Shown: positions 8,206 to 16,787, counted from the first letter of the stretch. The stretch: DNA of 64,000 bases from Burkholderiaceae bacterium (GCA_030123545.1 CP126124.1:1922001-1986000), one strand, 5' to 3'. Program-made: numbers and translations. Notes: generated by a model not told the origin, from the sequence alone.

Positions 8206-9441
8206 TCACTGCGGCCCGCTCGCGCAGGTCGATGGCACCGGCTCGCCGGCCAGCAAGCGGCGCGCGAACGGAATCGAATTCGCGAGCGACGCGTTGACGG
8301 TCTCGCCGTGCGACAGGCCCGGGTACACATGCTGCTGCACCAGCGTGCCGGCCGCGCACGCATCCCTGGCCAGCTGCAGTTGCTGCGCGGTCGAGACGTC
8401 CCGGTCCGCGCCGCCGGTGCCCATGAACAGCGGTTGTTCCAGCTTGAGCGTCGGGTAGAGCAGCCGCCGGCCCAGCGCGCGCGTCGCCTTCGCGATGCCG
8501 CTGGGGATCAGGGTGTTCGCGTTGGTCAGGCCGGCCGCCTCCACCGCCTTCTCCAGCGGACCGACGCACAGCGTCGCCGCCTGGTCGTAGACCGGCAAGG
8601 CGCGCGGCTGGAACACCTCGCCCGGCGTGATCGAAGGATCGAGCGCATGCACCATGTGGCCTGCGTACAGCAGGTAAGCCAGCGTCGGGTTGACCTCGTC
8701 CGGCTTGAACGGCGACGGGCTGCGCGCCGCCGGGTCGGGCGTGCCGGTGGCCACGGTGCCCAGCACCTTCAGGTCCGGCGCATAGCTGGGCGCATAGCCC
8801 GCGGTGGCGAACGCCGCGCCGCCGCCCTGCGATTGGCCGACGATGATCACGCGGTTCGACAGATTCTTCATCCCGGAGAGCGCCGCGCGCACGCTGTCGA
8901 GCACCGCGTACGCCTCGGGGCGCGTGTTCAGGTACAGGTGCGGGCCGCTGATGCGCGAGGTGCCAAGCCCCTGGTAATCGGTCGCGACCACGGCAAAGCC
9001 CTGGTGCAGCCAGGCGTCGAGGTAGCGGGCGTCGCGCTTGGAGCGCACACTGCGCGACGGCGCGCAGGCGTCGGAAAGGCCGGTCGTGCCGTGCGCCCAG
9101 GCGACGATAGGCCAGCCGCCGGCGGGCGCCGGCCCGGGCGGATAAAACACCGCGCCCGAGGTCACGAGCTCGCCGCTGCCGGTGCGCCCGTCGGTCGAGG
9201 TGTAGAGGATGCGCCACTGCTGCGCCGCTGCCTTCAGCCCGAACTCGGCCGGCAGCGGCTCGCTGCGCAGCAGCACACCGGGCTGGCTCGGGACCGCACC
9301 GCTGTAGCCGTAGAAAGCGTCGTCGCCGGGCGCCGGTGCCATCGCGCAGCCCGCGAGCAGCGCGGCGATCAGCAGCAGGCCGGCCGCGCTGAACCGGAAT
9401 CCGCGAAAGGAAGACGGGGGAGGCGGTACCTCAATACTCAT
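8206..9441 (-). CDS. Secretory lipase/alpha-beta hydrolase lipoprotein
   Basis: This is a 411-residue protein with a lipoprotein signal peptide ending in the lipobox LLAGC, so it should be anchored to a membrane. The fold and motifs match the secretory lipase (LIP) family of alpha/beta hydrolases. The oxyanion/strand segment is WPIVAWAHGTTGLSDACAPS, the nucleophile elbow is IIVGQSQGGGAAF (Ser of GQSQG), and a late GLSHGETV carries a likely catalytic His. It probably hydrolyses esters outside the cytoplasm; the natural substrate is unknown. AAGGAG on the minus strand, nine bases before the ATG at 9441, fixes the start. It stands alone, with 270 bp of non-coding DNA before the cupin gene. Confidence 0.87.
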   Translation of the reverse strand: MSIEVPPPPSSFRGFRFSAAGLLLIAALLAGCAMAPAPGDDAFYGYSGAVPSQPGVLLRSEPLPAEFGLKAAAQQWRILYTSTDGRTGSGELVTSGAVFYPPGPAPAGGWPIVAWAHGTTGLSDACAPSRSVRSKRDARYLDAWLHQGFAVVATDYQGLGTSRISGPHLYLNTRPEAYAVLDSVRAALSGMKNLSNRVIIVGQSQGGGAAFATAGYAPSYAPDLKVLGTVATGTPDPAARSPSPFKPDEVNPTLAYLLYAGHMVHALDPSITPGEVFQPRALPVYDQAATLCVGPLEKAVEAAGLTNANTLIPSGIAKATRALGRRLLYPTLKLEQPLFMGTGGADRDVSTAQQLQLARDACAAGTLVQQHVYPGLSHGETVNASLANSIPFARRLLAGEPVPSTCASGPQ

Positions 9442-9711
9442 TGTTCATCGCTCCTTGTTGCCGGCGCCGCTGCGCGCGATGCGGGTTGGAGCGATGCAAT
9501 TTACTGCGCACTGGTGCGCGGCACCAGCGGGGCGACATGCTCAGCCGGCGGGATCGGTCCCCCAAGCGACAACGGGTACAGGCTCAAGCCACGCTTAAGC
9601 CTTGCAGGGCGAACCTCGCCGGATGACCAGCCGCAAGAATTTCCGAACGTCCGGCTGCAGCGGTGAACCACCGTCGGGCGCCATTGCCGGAGCATGCGCT
9701 TCGGCTGGCTT

Positions 9712-10167
9712 TCACGAAGCGTCAGGCCGCGCTGCCGGCACCAGGCCGTGGCGCTGCATCGTCGCCATCAGCTTGGCGCGATCAGGCGGTCCGCCGCCAT
9801 TCACGATGGCCGCCACCTCGCGGAAATACTGCGGCCCGATGTCCGGTGTGTTGAACACGAGCGCCCTGGCCGCCACCGTATGCGGGTTGCTGAAGGCATG
9901 AACTTCGCCGCGCGGCGTGGACATGAATTCGCCGGGCTGCAGGTCGCGCGTCTCGGGGCCCACGGTATAGCGCAAGGTTCCTTCGAGGACGTACACGAGC
10001 TCCTCGTTGTTGGAATGGCTGTGCGGCGGCGGCACCATGGAGGCCGGCGGCACCCGCATCTCGAACATCCCGATCTCGGTGCCGTTGCCGGCCGTCTGCA
10101 GATACCGGATTTCCAGCGCGCCGACACGGATAAGTTCCGCGGCGGCTGGTGCATTTGCTTCGTTCAT
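9712..10167 (-). CDS. Cupin-domain protein
   Basis: This is a 151-residue single-domain cupin. Motif 1 is seen as PPPHSHSNNEELVYVLEGTL (metal-binding His and Glu), and motif 2 as LQPGEFMSTPRGEVHAFSN. Small cupins act as metal-dependent enzymes or as ligand-binding proteins, and the specific role cannot be read here. AAGGAG lies seven bases before the ATG at 10167. It is divergent from a MarR-family regulator across 54 bp, so it is the obvious target of that regulator. Confidence 0.88.
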   Translation of the reverse strand: MNEANAPAAAELIRVGALEIRYLQTAGNGTEIGMFEMRVPPASMVPPPHSHSNNEELVYVLEGTLRYTVGPETRDLQPGEFMSTPRGEVHAFSNPHTVAARALVFNTPDIGPQYFREVAAIVNGGGPPDRAKLMATMQRHGLVPAARPDAS

Positions 10168-10191
10168 GGCAGACTCCTTGTGTAAAAAAAC

Positions 10192-10207
10192 TGTACTTGA
10201 ATGTACA
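10192..10207. promoter_or_regulatory. Palindromic operator candidate between cupin and MarR genes
   Basis: TGTAC (10192-10196), six bases, GTACA (10203-10207) make a 16-base dyad in an AT-rich stretch between two divergent starts. MarR-family dimers bind such dyads and usually repress both flanking genes. The assignment is inference from position and symmetry. Confidence 0.5.
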
Positions 10208-10221
10208 AATACTTTACGCTA

Positions 10222-10689
10222 ATGTCAAGCAGAAAAATCGCCATCCAGAAGCCGGAGCGACCTGTGATCACCCCGATGATCGGCTCGCTGCTGCGCCTGC
10301 CGCACGAGGTCGTCACGGCGCGCATCCTTGCGACGCTGCAAAGCCATGGGTTCGACATCACGCCCACCGAACTGGCCTTGTGTCTGTATCCGGGCCCCGA
10401 CGGGCGCCGGCCCGCCGAGCTGGCGCGGCAGTGCAATATGAGCCGGCAGGCCATGAATTACGTGCTGGCCGGACTGGAGCGCCGCGGCTACATCGAGCGG
10501 CAAGCCGCCCCCGGCTCTGTCGGGCGCGTGGTGCGCGCCACCGCCAAGGGCTGGAGCATGGTGGCACCGATCCGAAATTGCATCGCCGAGATCGAACAGG
10601 AATGGGCGGCCCATCTGGGTGCGCAGCGGTTCCAGGACTTGCGCGAGACACTGCACGATCTGGCGCGGTGGCTCGGCAAGCTCGATTGA
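10222..10689 (+). CDS. MarR-family winged-helix transcriptional regulator
   Basis: This is a protein of about 155 residues with a MarR-like winged helix: ITPTELALCLYPGPDGRRPAELARQC, the recognition helix MSRQAMNYVLAGLERRGYIE, and the wing RQAAPGSVGRVVRATAKGW. MarR proteins bind dyads near their own gene and are released by small ligands. The start is uncertain. The ATG at 10222 gives the longest plausible form outside the operator. A GTG at 10264, preceded by GGAG six bases upstream, would remove 14 residues and has the better ribosome-binding site. An ATG at 10201 would lie inside the operator and is unlikely. It is divergent from the cupin gene. Confidence 0.85.
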   Translation: MSSRKIAIQKPERPVITPMIGSLLRLPHEVVTARILATLQSHGFDITPTELALCLYPGPDGRRPAELARQCNMSRQAMNYVLAGLERRGYIERQAAPGSVGRVVRATAKGWSMVAPIRNCIAEIEQEWAAHLGAQRFQDLRETLHDLARWLGKLD

Positions 10690-10826
10690 CGTTGCTTTGC
10701 TTCGGCGGCAACGCGCGCTCGATCCACGACGATCAAAATGGCGGCGGGCCATCATCCGTTCCGGCGCCGCGTTGCAACACTCTCTTGTACCGGCGGGCAT
10801 TTCATCCACTTCGAGGAGAGCCTCGT

Positions 10827-11279
10827 ATGACCGAGCAGCAACCCCTGTATCTGGGCGACCTCGTGGTCGGCGCCGAGTACCGCAGCGCGGAACACCGGCT
10901 CGACGCCGGGCAGACCGTGGCCTTCGCCCGCGAGTTCGATCCGCAGCCGTTCCATCTCGACGCGGAAGCCGCGAAGAACTCGTTCTTCCAGGGCCTGTCG
11001 GCCAGCGGCTGGCACACCGCCGCGATCACGATGAAGCTGCTGGTGGGCAGCGTGCCGTTCGGCAACGGCATCATCGGCGCGGGGATCGAAATGCAGTGGC
11101 CGCGTCCGACCCGGCCCGACGACACGCTTCACGTGGTCAGCAAGATCCTCGAGATCGCGCCGTCGCGCTCCAAACCCGACCGCGGCATCGTGACCGTGGA
11201 GAGCCTGACACTGAACCAGCAGGGCGAGACCTGCCAGCGGCTGGTGGCCAAGCTGGTGGTGATGCGCAGGCCGGGCTAA
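10827..11279 (+). CDS. MaoC-like hydratase/dehydratase
   Basis: This is a 150-residue hot-dog-fold protein of the MaoC family. It shows the hydratase signature region FAREFDPQPFHLDAEAAKNS, with the catalytic Asp/His pair in DPQPFH, followed by SASGWHTAAITMKLLV. Such proteins hydrate enoyl-CoA esters or are of unassigned substrate. GAGGAG lies shortly before the ATG at 10827. It follows the MarR gene by 137 bp on the same strand and converges with the NAD(P)HX repair gene. Given phaR nearby, a link to fatty-acid or PHA monomer metabolism is possible but unproven. Confidence 0.87.
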   Translation: MTEQQPLYLGDLVVGAEYRSAEHRLDAGQTVAFAREFDPQPFHLDAEAAKNSFFQGLSASGWHTAAITMKLLVGSVPFGNGIIGAGIEMQWPRPTRPDDTLHVVSKILEIAPSRSKPDRGIVTVESLTLNQQGETCQRLVAKLVVMRRPG

Positions 11280-11370
11280 GGGCAAGAGCCGTTGGGTGGG
11301 CCGATCGTCGCGGGTGCAGATCGAACATAAGCGTGAGCGGGCCGTGCAGACGGCCCATCTCGACGCCGGT

Positions 11371-12876
11371 TCACTGCGCCGAGCGATCGCAACCGACCCG
11401 CCGCGCCAGCGCCCCGGCGGTCAGCGTATGGCCATCAGGCCAACGCTCGGCGACGAGCCCATGCCGGTACACCGCCGCGCAGGCGGCCTCGAAAGGCACC
11501 TGCCCCGCGGCCAGCCGCGCGCCGATCATGCCGGCGAGCACGTCGCCGGTGCCGGCGGTCGCGAGGCACGCATTGCCGGTCGGGTTGATGGCCGGCGTCT
11601 GGCCGGCGGCGGCGATGACGGTGCCGGAACCCTTGAGCGCCACCGTGCAGGCGAAGCGTTCGGCCAGCGTCGTCGCGGCGCCGAGGCGCCGCTGCTGCAC
11701 CTCGGCCGCGCTGCAGCCGAGCAGGCGCGCGGCTTCCAGCGGGTGCGGGGTCAGCACCGTCGCCTGGCCCGCCGTGGCGCGCTCGCGCAGCGCGGTCTGC
11801 AGCGCGGCATCGGTGGCGACGGCGTTCAGCGCGTCGGCGTCGAGCACGAGCCGGGCGGCGCTGGCCAGGACCTTCGGCAGCAGCGCGCGCACTGCTTCGC
11901 CGCCGCCGCAGCCACAGACCACGGTCAACGCGTCAAGTGAAAACGCCTCCGGGTCGCGGAACATCAGTTCGGGTTGCGCGATGTCCGATCGCATTTCGGG
12001 CTCGCCGAGAAGGCCGACGTAGACGCGCCCGGCGCCGCCGTGCAGCGCGGCGGTCGCGGCCAGCAGCGCGGCGCCGGTCATGCCCGGCGCGCCGCCGATC
12101 ACCGCGACGTCGCCGTAGCTGCCCTTGTGGCTCGCATGTGCTCTGGCCGGCACGCGCGGCGGACCCGACAGCAGCGCGGTCGGCGGCTCGCCGGCCGCAT
12201 CGACGCCGAGGTCGTCGAACCAGACCTGACCGACGGCATCGCGGCCGTGCGCGGTGAACAGCCCGGGCTTCAAGGTCAGCAGGCTCAGCGTGTTTTGTTG
12301 ACTAAATCGGCCAGAAGCCGAGGTGGAATATTGGCTTGTAGCTATTGTTTGTATAGCAAATGCGCCGCTGTCGGCATCCAGCCCGCTCGGCAGGTCGATC
12401 GCAAGCCGAACCGCGTCGCTGCGTCGCTGTAAATGGAGCCATTCGGCCATCCGTCCGCCCGGCGCGCGGCTTGCGCCGATGCCGAGCAGCGCGTCTATGC
12501 ACAGGTCCTGGCGCTCGAACGCGGCCGGCGGCGCATCGGCAATCCGCACGCCGGCCTCGCGCGCGCGCGCCAGCGACGCCAGCGCATCGGCCGGCGCGCG
12601 TGCTTCGTCGCCGAGCCAGGTGACGACCACGGACAGGCCCCAGCAGTGCAGGTGCATTGCCGCCTCCAGCCCGTCGCCGCCGTTGTTGCCCGGCCCGCAG
12701 GCGATCCAGACGGTGCGCGCGTGCGGCGCGAGCGCGAGCCCCAGGCGCGCCACGGCGAGACCGGCGCGGCGCATCAGCGTGTGCGGCGGCAGGCTCGCGG
12801 CCGCGCGTTGCTCGAGCTGGCGCGTGGCGGCGATGTCGAACAGCGGGTGCGGCCGGTCGGTGCTGATGCGTTGCAT
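11371..12876 (-). CDS. nnr: Bifunctional NAD(P)HX epimerase/ADP-dependent NAD(P)HX dehydratase
   Basis: The protein repairs hydrated NADH/NADPH. The N-terminal YjeF_N domain (about residues 1-215; IACGPGNNGGDGLEAAMHL) epimerises the R form. The C-terminal ribokinase-like domain (about 230-501; SHKGSYGDVAVIGGAPGMTG and NACLATAGTGDVLAGMIG) dehydrates the S form using ADP. Fusion of the two is common in bacteria. The frame stays open far upstream, through the DadA-like gene region, but domain homology begins at MQRISTDR, so ATG 12876 was chosen. The linker between the domains (AIQTIATSQYSTSASG) is encoded by a copy of the dispersed GCTAT-type repeat at 12313-12360, an insertion that leaves the frame intact. 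Confidence 0.93.
   Translation of the reverse strand: MQRISTDRPHPLFDIAATRQLEQRAAASLPPHTLMRRAGLAVARLGLALAPHARTVWIACGPGNNGGDGLEAAMHLHCWGLSVVVTWLGDEARAPADALASLARAREAGVRIADAPPAAFERQDLCIDALLGIGASRAPGGRMAEWLHLQRRSDAVRLAIDLPSGLDADSGAFAIQTIATSQYSTSASGRFSQQNTLSLLTLKPGLFTAHGRDAVGQVWFDDLGVDAAGEPPTALLSGPPRVPARAHASHKGSYGDVAVIGGAPGMTGAALLAATAALHGGAGRVYVGLLGEPEMRSDIAQPELMFRDPEAFSLDALTVVCGCGGGEAVRALLPKVLASAARLVLDADALNAVATDAALQTALRERATAGQATVLTPHPLEAARLLGCSAAEVQQRRLGAATTLAERFACTVALKGSGTVIAAAGQTPAINPTGNACLATAGTGDVLAGMIGARLAAGQVPFEAACAAVYRHGLVAERWPDGHTLTAGALARRVGCDRSAQ
12313..12360. repeat. Dispersed GCTAT-type repeat, copy 2 (inside nnr)
   Basis: It reads AGAAGCCGAGGTGGAATATT, then GGCTTGTAGCTATTGTTTGT, ATAGCAAA. 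The GAAGCC-AGG-GGAATAT half followed by GCTAT...ATAGC matches the copies at 14408 and 30745. It lies in the linker between the two enzyme domains of Nnr and is translated on the minus strand. Confidence 0.75.
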
Positions 12877-13019
12877 CGGGCGATTTTGCCGGAGCGCCCA
12901 CGGAACCGTGTCGGAACCGTGCGGCAATTGCGGCGGGACGTTGCGACAACGCAATGCCGGTGCTTGGTCCTTGGTCGACCGTGCGTCTGCTGCGGTGCCG
13001 GGCGCCGCGCCGCGCCGCG

Positions 13020-14291
13020 TCAGCGCCGCAGCCGCGCCACGCCGAACCCCTGCAGATCGATCGCAGGCGCTTGTCCCACGACCAGGTCGGCCAGCAGGCG
13101 CGCGCTGCCGCAGGCCAGCGCCCAGCCGCCGGCGCCGTGTCCCAGGTTCAGCCACAGGCCCGGTACACCGCTCGCGCCGAGCACCGGCAGGCCGTCCGGC
13201 AGCATCGGCCGCGCGCCGCGCCAGACCTGCACCCCGTCGGAGAGCTGCGCCGCCGTCGGGAACCAGTCGCGCAACACCTTGTACAGCACCTGCAGCGCGG
13301 CGGGCTGGCGGCCGCCGGGTGCGCCGTCGCTGTTCGCGTCGCCGCCGAACTCGGCGCCGCCGGCCACGCGCACGCGCCGTCCCAGCCGCGTGATCGTGAC
13401 CCGGTGCCGGGTGTCGACGACCGCGCCGTGCGGCGCATTCAGCGGCTCGTGCACGTGAGCGCTGATCGAATAGCCGTGCACCGGCGCGAGCGGCAGCGCG
13501 AGGCCGAGCGGGCGCAGCAGCGCGCCGGACGCCGTGCCCGCGCACAGCACGACCGCGTCGAAGCGCTGCGGCACGGGGTCGTCGGCGAGCCGCAGCGTGG
13601 CCGGCGCGGAGCGGTCGATCGCGGTGACCGCGGTACGAAAGCGAAACTGCGCGCCGAGCAGTTCGGCGCCGGTCGCCAGCCCCATCGTGAACTGGCGGCA
13701 GTTGCCGAACGGGTCGTGCGGCAGGTGGATCGCGCCGGCGAGCGGCGTGTCGCCGGCGATCGCGGGCTCGATCTCGCGCGCCTGGCGCGCATCCACCGCG
13801 CGCACCGTCACGCCGGCATCGCGCAGCGATTGCAGCATCGGCTCCACGCGATCGACATCGCGCCGCGTGCGCAGCAGCAGCAGGCAACCCAGGCCGAATT
13901 CGTAGCTGATCGGCAGGTCGTGCGTGAGCTGGCGCAGACGCTCGGCGCTGTAGAGCCCGAGCCGTTGCAGCAGTTCCCGGTTCGCCGCGAAGGTCTGCGG
14001 GGTGCAGGCGCGCCGCCACTGCCACAGCCAGCCCAGTTCGCGCAGCGACAGCGGCCGTCGCAGCCGCGCCATCGGCTGGCGCATCAGCATCGCGGTCAGC
14101 AGACGGCCCGGCGTGCCCGGCGCGGCCCAGGGCAGCACCTGGCTGGCGCCGAGCAGGCCGGCGTTCGCGAAGCTGGCTTCCTCGGCCGGCGTCGCGTGGC
14201 GCTCGAACACCGTGACCTCGTGGCCGTCGGCGGCCAGCTCGTAGGCCGTGGTGACGCCGACGACGCCGGCGCCTACGACTGCGATGCGCAT
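13020..14291 (-). CDS. DadA-like FAD-dependent amino-acid dehydrogenase
   Basis: This is a 423-residue FAD-dependent oxidoreductase. The N-terminal dinucleotide-binding motif is AVVGAGVVGVTTAYELAADG, followed by TVFERHATPAEEASFANAGLL, which is typical of the D-amino-acid dehydrogenase small subunit (DadA). The C-terminus carries the usual GLWLNLGHGAGGWALACGSA near the FAD site. DadA oxidises D-amino acids, chiefly D-alanine, to keto acids and passes electrons to the respiratory chain. No alanine racemase gene is adjacent, so the substrate is uncertain and I give no symbol. It lies 143 bases upstream of nnr on the same strand. Confidence 0.85.
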   Translation of the reverse strand: MRIAVVGAGVVGVTTAYELAADGHEVTVFERHATPAEEASFANAGLLGASQVLPWAAPGTPGRLLTAMLMRQPMARLRRPLSLRELGWLWQWRRACTPQTFAANRELLQRLGLYSAERLRQLTHDLPISYEFGLGCLLLLRTRRDVDRVEPMLQSLRDAGVTVRAVDARQAREIEPAIAGDTPLAGAIHLPHDPFGNCRQFTMGLATGAELLGAQFRFRTAVTAIDRSAPATLRLADDPVPQRFDAVVLCAGTASGALLRPLGLALPLAPVHGYSISAHVHEPLNAPHGAVVDTRHRVTITRLGRRVRVAGGAEFGGDANSDGAPGGRQPAALQVLYKVLRDWFPTAAQLSDGVQVWRGARPMLPDGLPVLGASGVPGLWLNLGHGAGGWALACGSARLLADLVVGQAPAIDLQGFGVARLRR

Positions 14292-14407
14292 GCGGTGTCG
14301 ATCATCGTGCGCGTTGCCGCGCTGTCGCCGGGATCGGCGGCCGATCGCATGCGCCGATCACGCCGTGCCCGACCGGCCGGCGTGCCGGATTGTGAATGAA
14401 AAGAGGC

Positions 14408-14458
14408 GAAAGCCAAGGTGGTATCTGCACAGTATGCTATTGATTCGATAGTATTCTT
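14408..14458. repeat. Dispersed GCTAT-type repeat, copy 3 (end of amidase gene)
   Basis: It reads GAAAGCCAAGGTGGTATCTG, then CACAGTATGCTATTGATTCG, ATAGTATTC. It has the same arrangement as copies 2 and 6. On the minus strand it supplies the last codons and stop of the amidase gene. Confidence 0.75.
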
Positions 14459-15819
14459 TCGGCCTGCTGCGCGATGGCCAGCACCATGTCGTCGTGCAGC
14501 GCCGCGTGCCAGATCATCAGGCCGATCGGGAGTTCATCCGGCCGATGGCAAGGGATCGAGACCGCGCAGCCGTCGAGCATGTTGACCACGCTGGTGTTGC
14601 GCAGCAGCAGCGCGTTGACGCGGAAGAATTCCGCGTCGCGCAGCGCGTCCTGCGCGGCGTCCAGTCCTTGCGCCGGCGCGACGCTGGCGATCGGCGGGGC
14701 GGCGATCGGCACGGTTGGCGACAGCACCGCGTCGAAGCCTTGCAGCGCCGCTTCCATCGCCGCGATCCAGCGCGCGCGCTGTTGCAACAGATCGACGTAT
14801 TCATAGCCTGCGATGGTCGCGCCGCGCTCGATCCGCGTCAGCACGCGCGGGTCGTAATCGGCCGCGCGCTGCTCCAGCAGCTTGCGGTGCCAGGCGTAGC
14901 TCTCGACCGCGGAGAAACCGCCGCCGGCGAACAGCGCGGCGGTATCGGCGAGGTCGGTCAAGGCGATGCGCTCGATGCGCGCGCCGGCGGCGGCGAGCCT
15001 TGAGAGCGTGCGCTCGAACGCTTGCGCCACCGTGGGCTCCAGCGCGTCCTGCATCAGCGTGTCGGCGACCGCGAGCCGGTACGCCGCGAGCGGCGCGCTG
15101 CTGTGCACCACGGTGCGCGCCACGAGGATCTGGTGCACGGTGATCGCGTCGCGCACCGAGCGCGTCATCGCGCAGGCGGTGTCGAGCGTGGTGGAGAGCG
15201 GCAGCGCGCCGGCGGTCGGTACCAGCCGCGCGGTGTTCTTGAAGCCAACGATGCCGTTCAGCGCCGCCGGAATCCGGATCGAGCCGCCAGTATCGGAGCC
15301 GAGGCCGACGAACGCGGCGCCGATCGCGACCGACACGGCCGCGCCGGACGACGAGCCGCCCGGGATGCGCGGCGGTGCAGCGGTGCCACCCGGCGGCTGG
15401 TCGTGGCGGCCATCCCACGCGGCGGGCGTGCCGTAATGCGGGTTGACGCCGACGCCGGAGTACGCGAACTCGGTCATGTTGCTGCGCCCGATCACGACGC
15501 CGCCGGCCGCCTTCAGCCGTGCGACCGCGGTGCAATCAGCTGCCGCCGGCGGCGCGTCGGCGAGCACGGTGGAGCCGGCCGGTGTCGGCTGGCCGGCGAT
15601 GTCGAACAGGTCCTTTACCGAAACGCCAAGGCCGGCCAGCGGCCGTCGCGCCAGGTCGGGATCGCGCACCACGGCGCGCGCCTCGTCGAACATCGTCCGC
15701 GTGAACGCCTGCGCGGCGTTCGGCGCGCCGGCCGCGGCAATCGATTTTTCGAGCTCAAACACGGCAGCGGTCTGGTTGGACGCGATGCGCCGGCGCGTGC
15801 GGTGGAGGTCGTCTGGCAT
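14437..15819 (-). CDS. Amidase (amidase signature family)
   Basis: This is a 460-residue amidase-signature enzyme. The Ser-cisSer-Lys triad is visible: Lys in LGVSVKDLFDIAG, and the serines in PGGSSSGAAVSVAIG and GLGSDTGGSIRIPAA. Family members hydrolyse amides such as indoleacetamide, allophanate or other carboxamides. The genomic context, a stand-alone gene beside dadA-like and rpsB genes, does not tell which. GatB/GatC partners are absent, so GatA is unlikely. ATG 15819 was chosen by homology; the longer open frame would overlap the rpsB leader. No clear ribosome-binding site is seen. The last residues (ERILSNQ) and stop fall inside the dispersed repeat at 14408-14458, so the natural C-terminus may have been replaced by repeat sequence. 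Confidence 0.88.
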   Translation of the reverse strand: MPDDLHRTRRRIASNQTAAVFELEKSIAAAGAPNAAQAFTRTMFDEARAVVRDPDLARRPLAGLGVSVKDLFDIAGQPTPAGSTVLADAPPAAADCTAVARLKAAGGVVIGRSNMTEFAYSGVGVNPHYGTPAAWDGRHDQPPGGTAAPPRIPGGSSSGAAVSVAIGAAFVGLGSDTGGSIRIPAALNGIVGFKNTARLVPTAGALPLSTTLDTACAMTRSVRDAITVHQILVARTVVHSSAPLAAYRLAVADTLMQDALEPTVAQAFERTLSRLAAAGARIERIALTDLADTAALFAGGGFSAVESYAWHRKLLEQRAADYDPRVLTRIERGATIAGYEYVDLLQQRARWIAAMEAALQGFDAVLSPTVPIAAPPIASVAPAQGLDAAQDALRDAEFFRVNALLLRNTSVVNMLDGCAVSIPCHRPDELPIGLMIWHAALHDDMVLAIAQQAERILSNQ

Positions 15820-15849
15820 GGGGCGGGGCAGGGCAGCGGAGCAGGACGC

Positions 15850-16037
15850 TATGTTAGAATCTTCGGGCTTTGCAGGAGGTCGCTTGAAGGGCGATCGACC
15901 GGCGGGTAAATCGCAAATCGGCCCTGACAAGGTGGTTGCGGCTACATGGCCGCAATGTCCACCGCGGCACCCGCAATTCGTGCGGCGTGCATGCGGTGGC
16001 GGGCTGGATTTTAGACACAACCTTTGGAGTTCGCTCA
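15850..16037 (+). promoter_or_regulatory. rpsB promoter and structured leader (candidate S2 autoregulatory leader)
   Basis: A possible -10 TTAGAAT lies near 15854, divergent from the amidase gene. It is followed by a leader of about 170 bases before rpsB. The leader contains a perfect 7-bp stem, TTGCGGC (15936-15942) with GCCGCAA (15949-15955), then another GC-rich foldable segment (GCACCCGC...GCGGCGTGC) and the Shine-Dalgarno TTGGAG at 16024-16029. In many bacteria the rpsB leader is bound by S2 to repress its own operon. A role here is inferred from position. Confidence 0.45.
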
Positions 16038-16787
16038 ATGTCAGTCACCATGCGTGAGATGCTGGAAGCCGGTGTGCATTTCGGCCACCAGACGCGGTTC
16101 TGGAACCCGAAGATGGCACCGTACATCTTTGGCCAGCGCAACAAGATCCACATCATCAATCTCGAGAAGACGCTGCCGATGTTCGAGACGGCGGCGAAGT
16201 TCGCGCGCCAGCTCGCCGCGAACCGCGGCACGATCCTGATGGTCGGCACCAAGCGCCAGGCACGCGAGATCATCGCCACGGAAGCGCGGCGCGCCGGCAT
16301 GCCGTACGTCGACCAGCGCTGGCTCGGCGGCATGCTGACCAATTTCAAGACCGTGAAGATCTCGCTCAAGCGCCTGAAGGACATGAAGGCGCAGCAGGAG
16401 GCCGGCCTGGACTCGATGAGCAAGAAGGAACAGCTGATGTTCGAGCGCGAGATGGCGAAGCTCGAAAAAGACATCGGCGGCATCCAGGAGATGACGGCGT
16501 TGCCGGACGCGATGTTCGTGATCGACGTCGGCTACCACAAGATCGCGATCGCCGAGGCGAAGAAGCTCGGCATTCCGCTGATCGGAGTGGTCGATTCGAA
16601 CCACTCGCCGATCGGCATCGACTACGTGATCCCCGGCAATGACGACTCGGCGAAGGCGGTGCAGCTGTACGCGCGCGGCATCGCCGATGCGATCCTCGAA
16701 GGCCGCGCGAACCTGGTGTCGGACCTGGTGAAGACGGTGGCGGAGACCGGCGACGAGTTCGTCGAAGTCGACGAATCGGCGGGCTGA
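16038..16787 (+). CDS. rpsB: 30S ribosomal protein S2
   Basis: This is a 249-residue ribosomal protein uS2, full length for the family. MREMLEAGVHFGHQTRFWNP at the start and the GVVDSNHSPIGIDYVIPGND region are diagnostic. S2 is one of the last proteins to join the 30S subunit and helps recruit S1. TTGGAG at 16024-16029 sets the ATG at 16038. tsf follows 172 bases downstream past an intrinsic terminator-like hairpin, so tsf is likely expressed at a different level from rpsB. Confidence 0.98.
   Translation: MSVTMREMLEAGVHFGHQTRFWNPKMAPYIFGQRNKIHIINLEKTLPMFETAAKFARQLAANRGTILMVGTKRQAREIIATEARRAGMPYVDQRWLGGMLTNFKTVKISLKRLKDMKAQQEAGLDSMSKKEQLMFEREMAKLEKDIGGIQEMTALPDAMFVIDVGYHKIAIAEAKKLGIPLIGVVDSNHSPIGIDYVIPGNDDSAKAVQLYARGIADAILEGRANLVSDLVKTVAETGDEFVEVDESAG

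Noticed and set aside
9511..9527. Hairpin CTGGTGC-GCG-GCACCAG upstream of the lipase gene
   Set aside because: It is a short stem without a T run or clear role. It may be chance in GC-rich DNA, so it was not listed as a regulatory site.
11371..14025. A single 884-codon minus-strand frame covering nnr and much of the DadA-like gene
   Set aside because: Domain homology of Nnr starts only at 12876, and the DadA-like protein is in another frame over the same bases; the upstream part is out-of-frame read-through.
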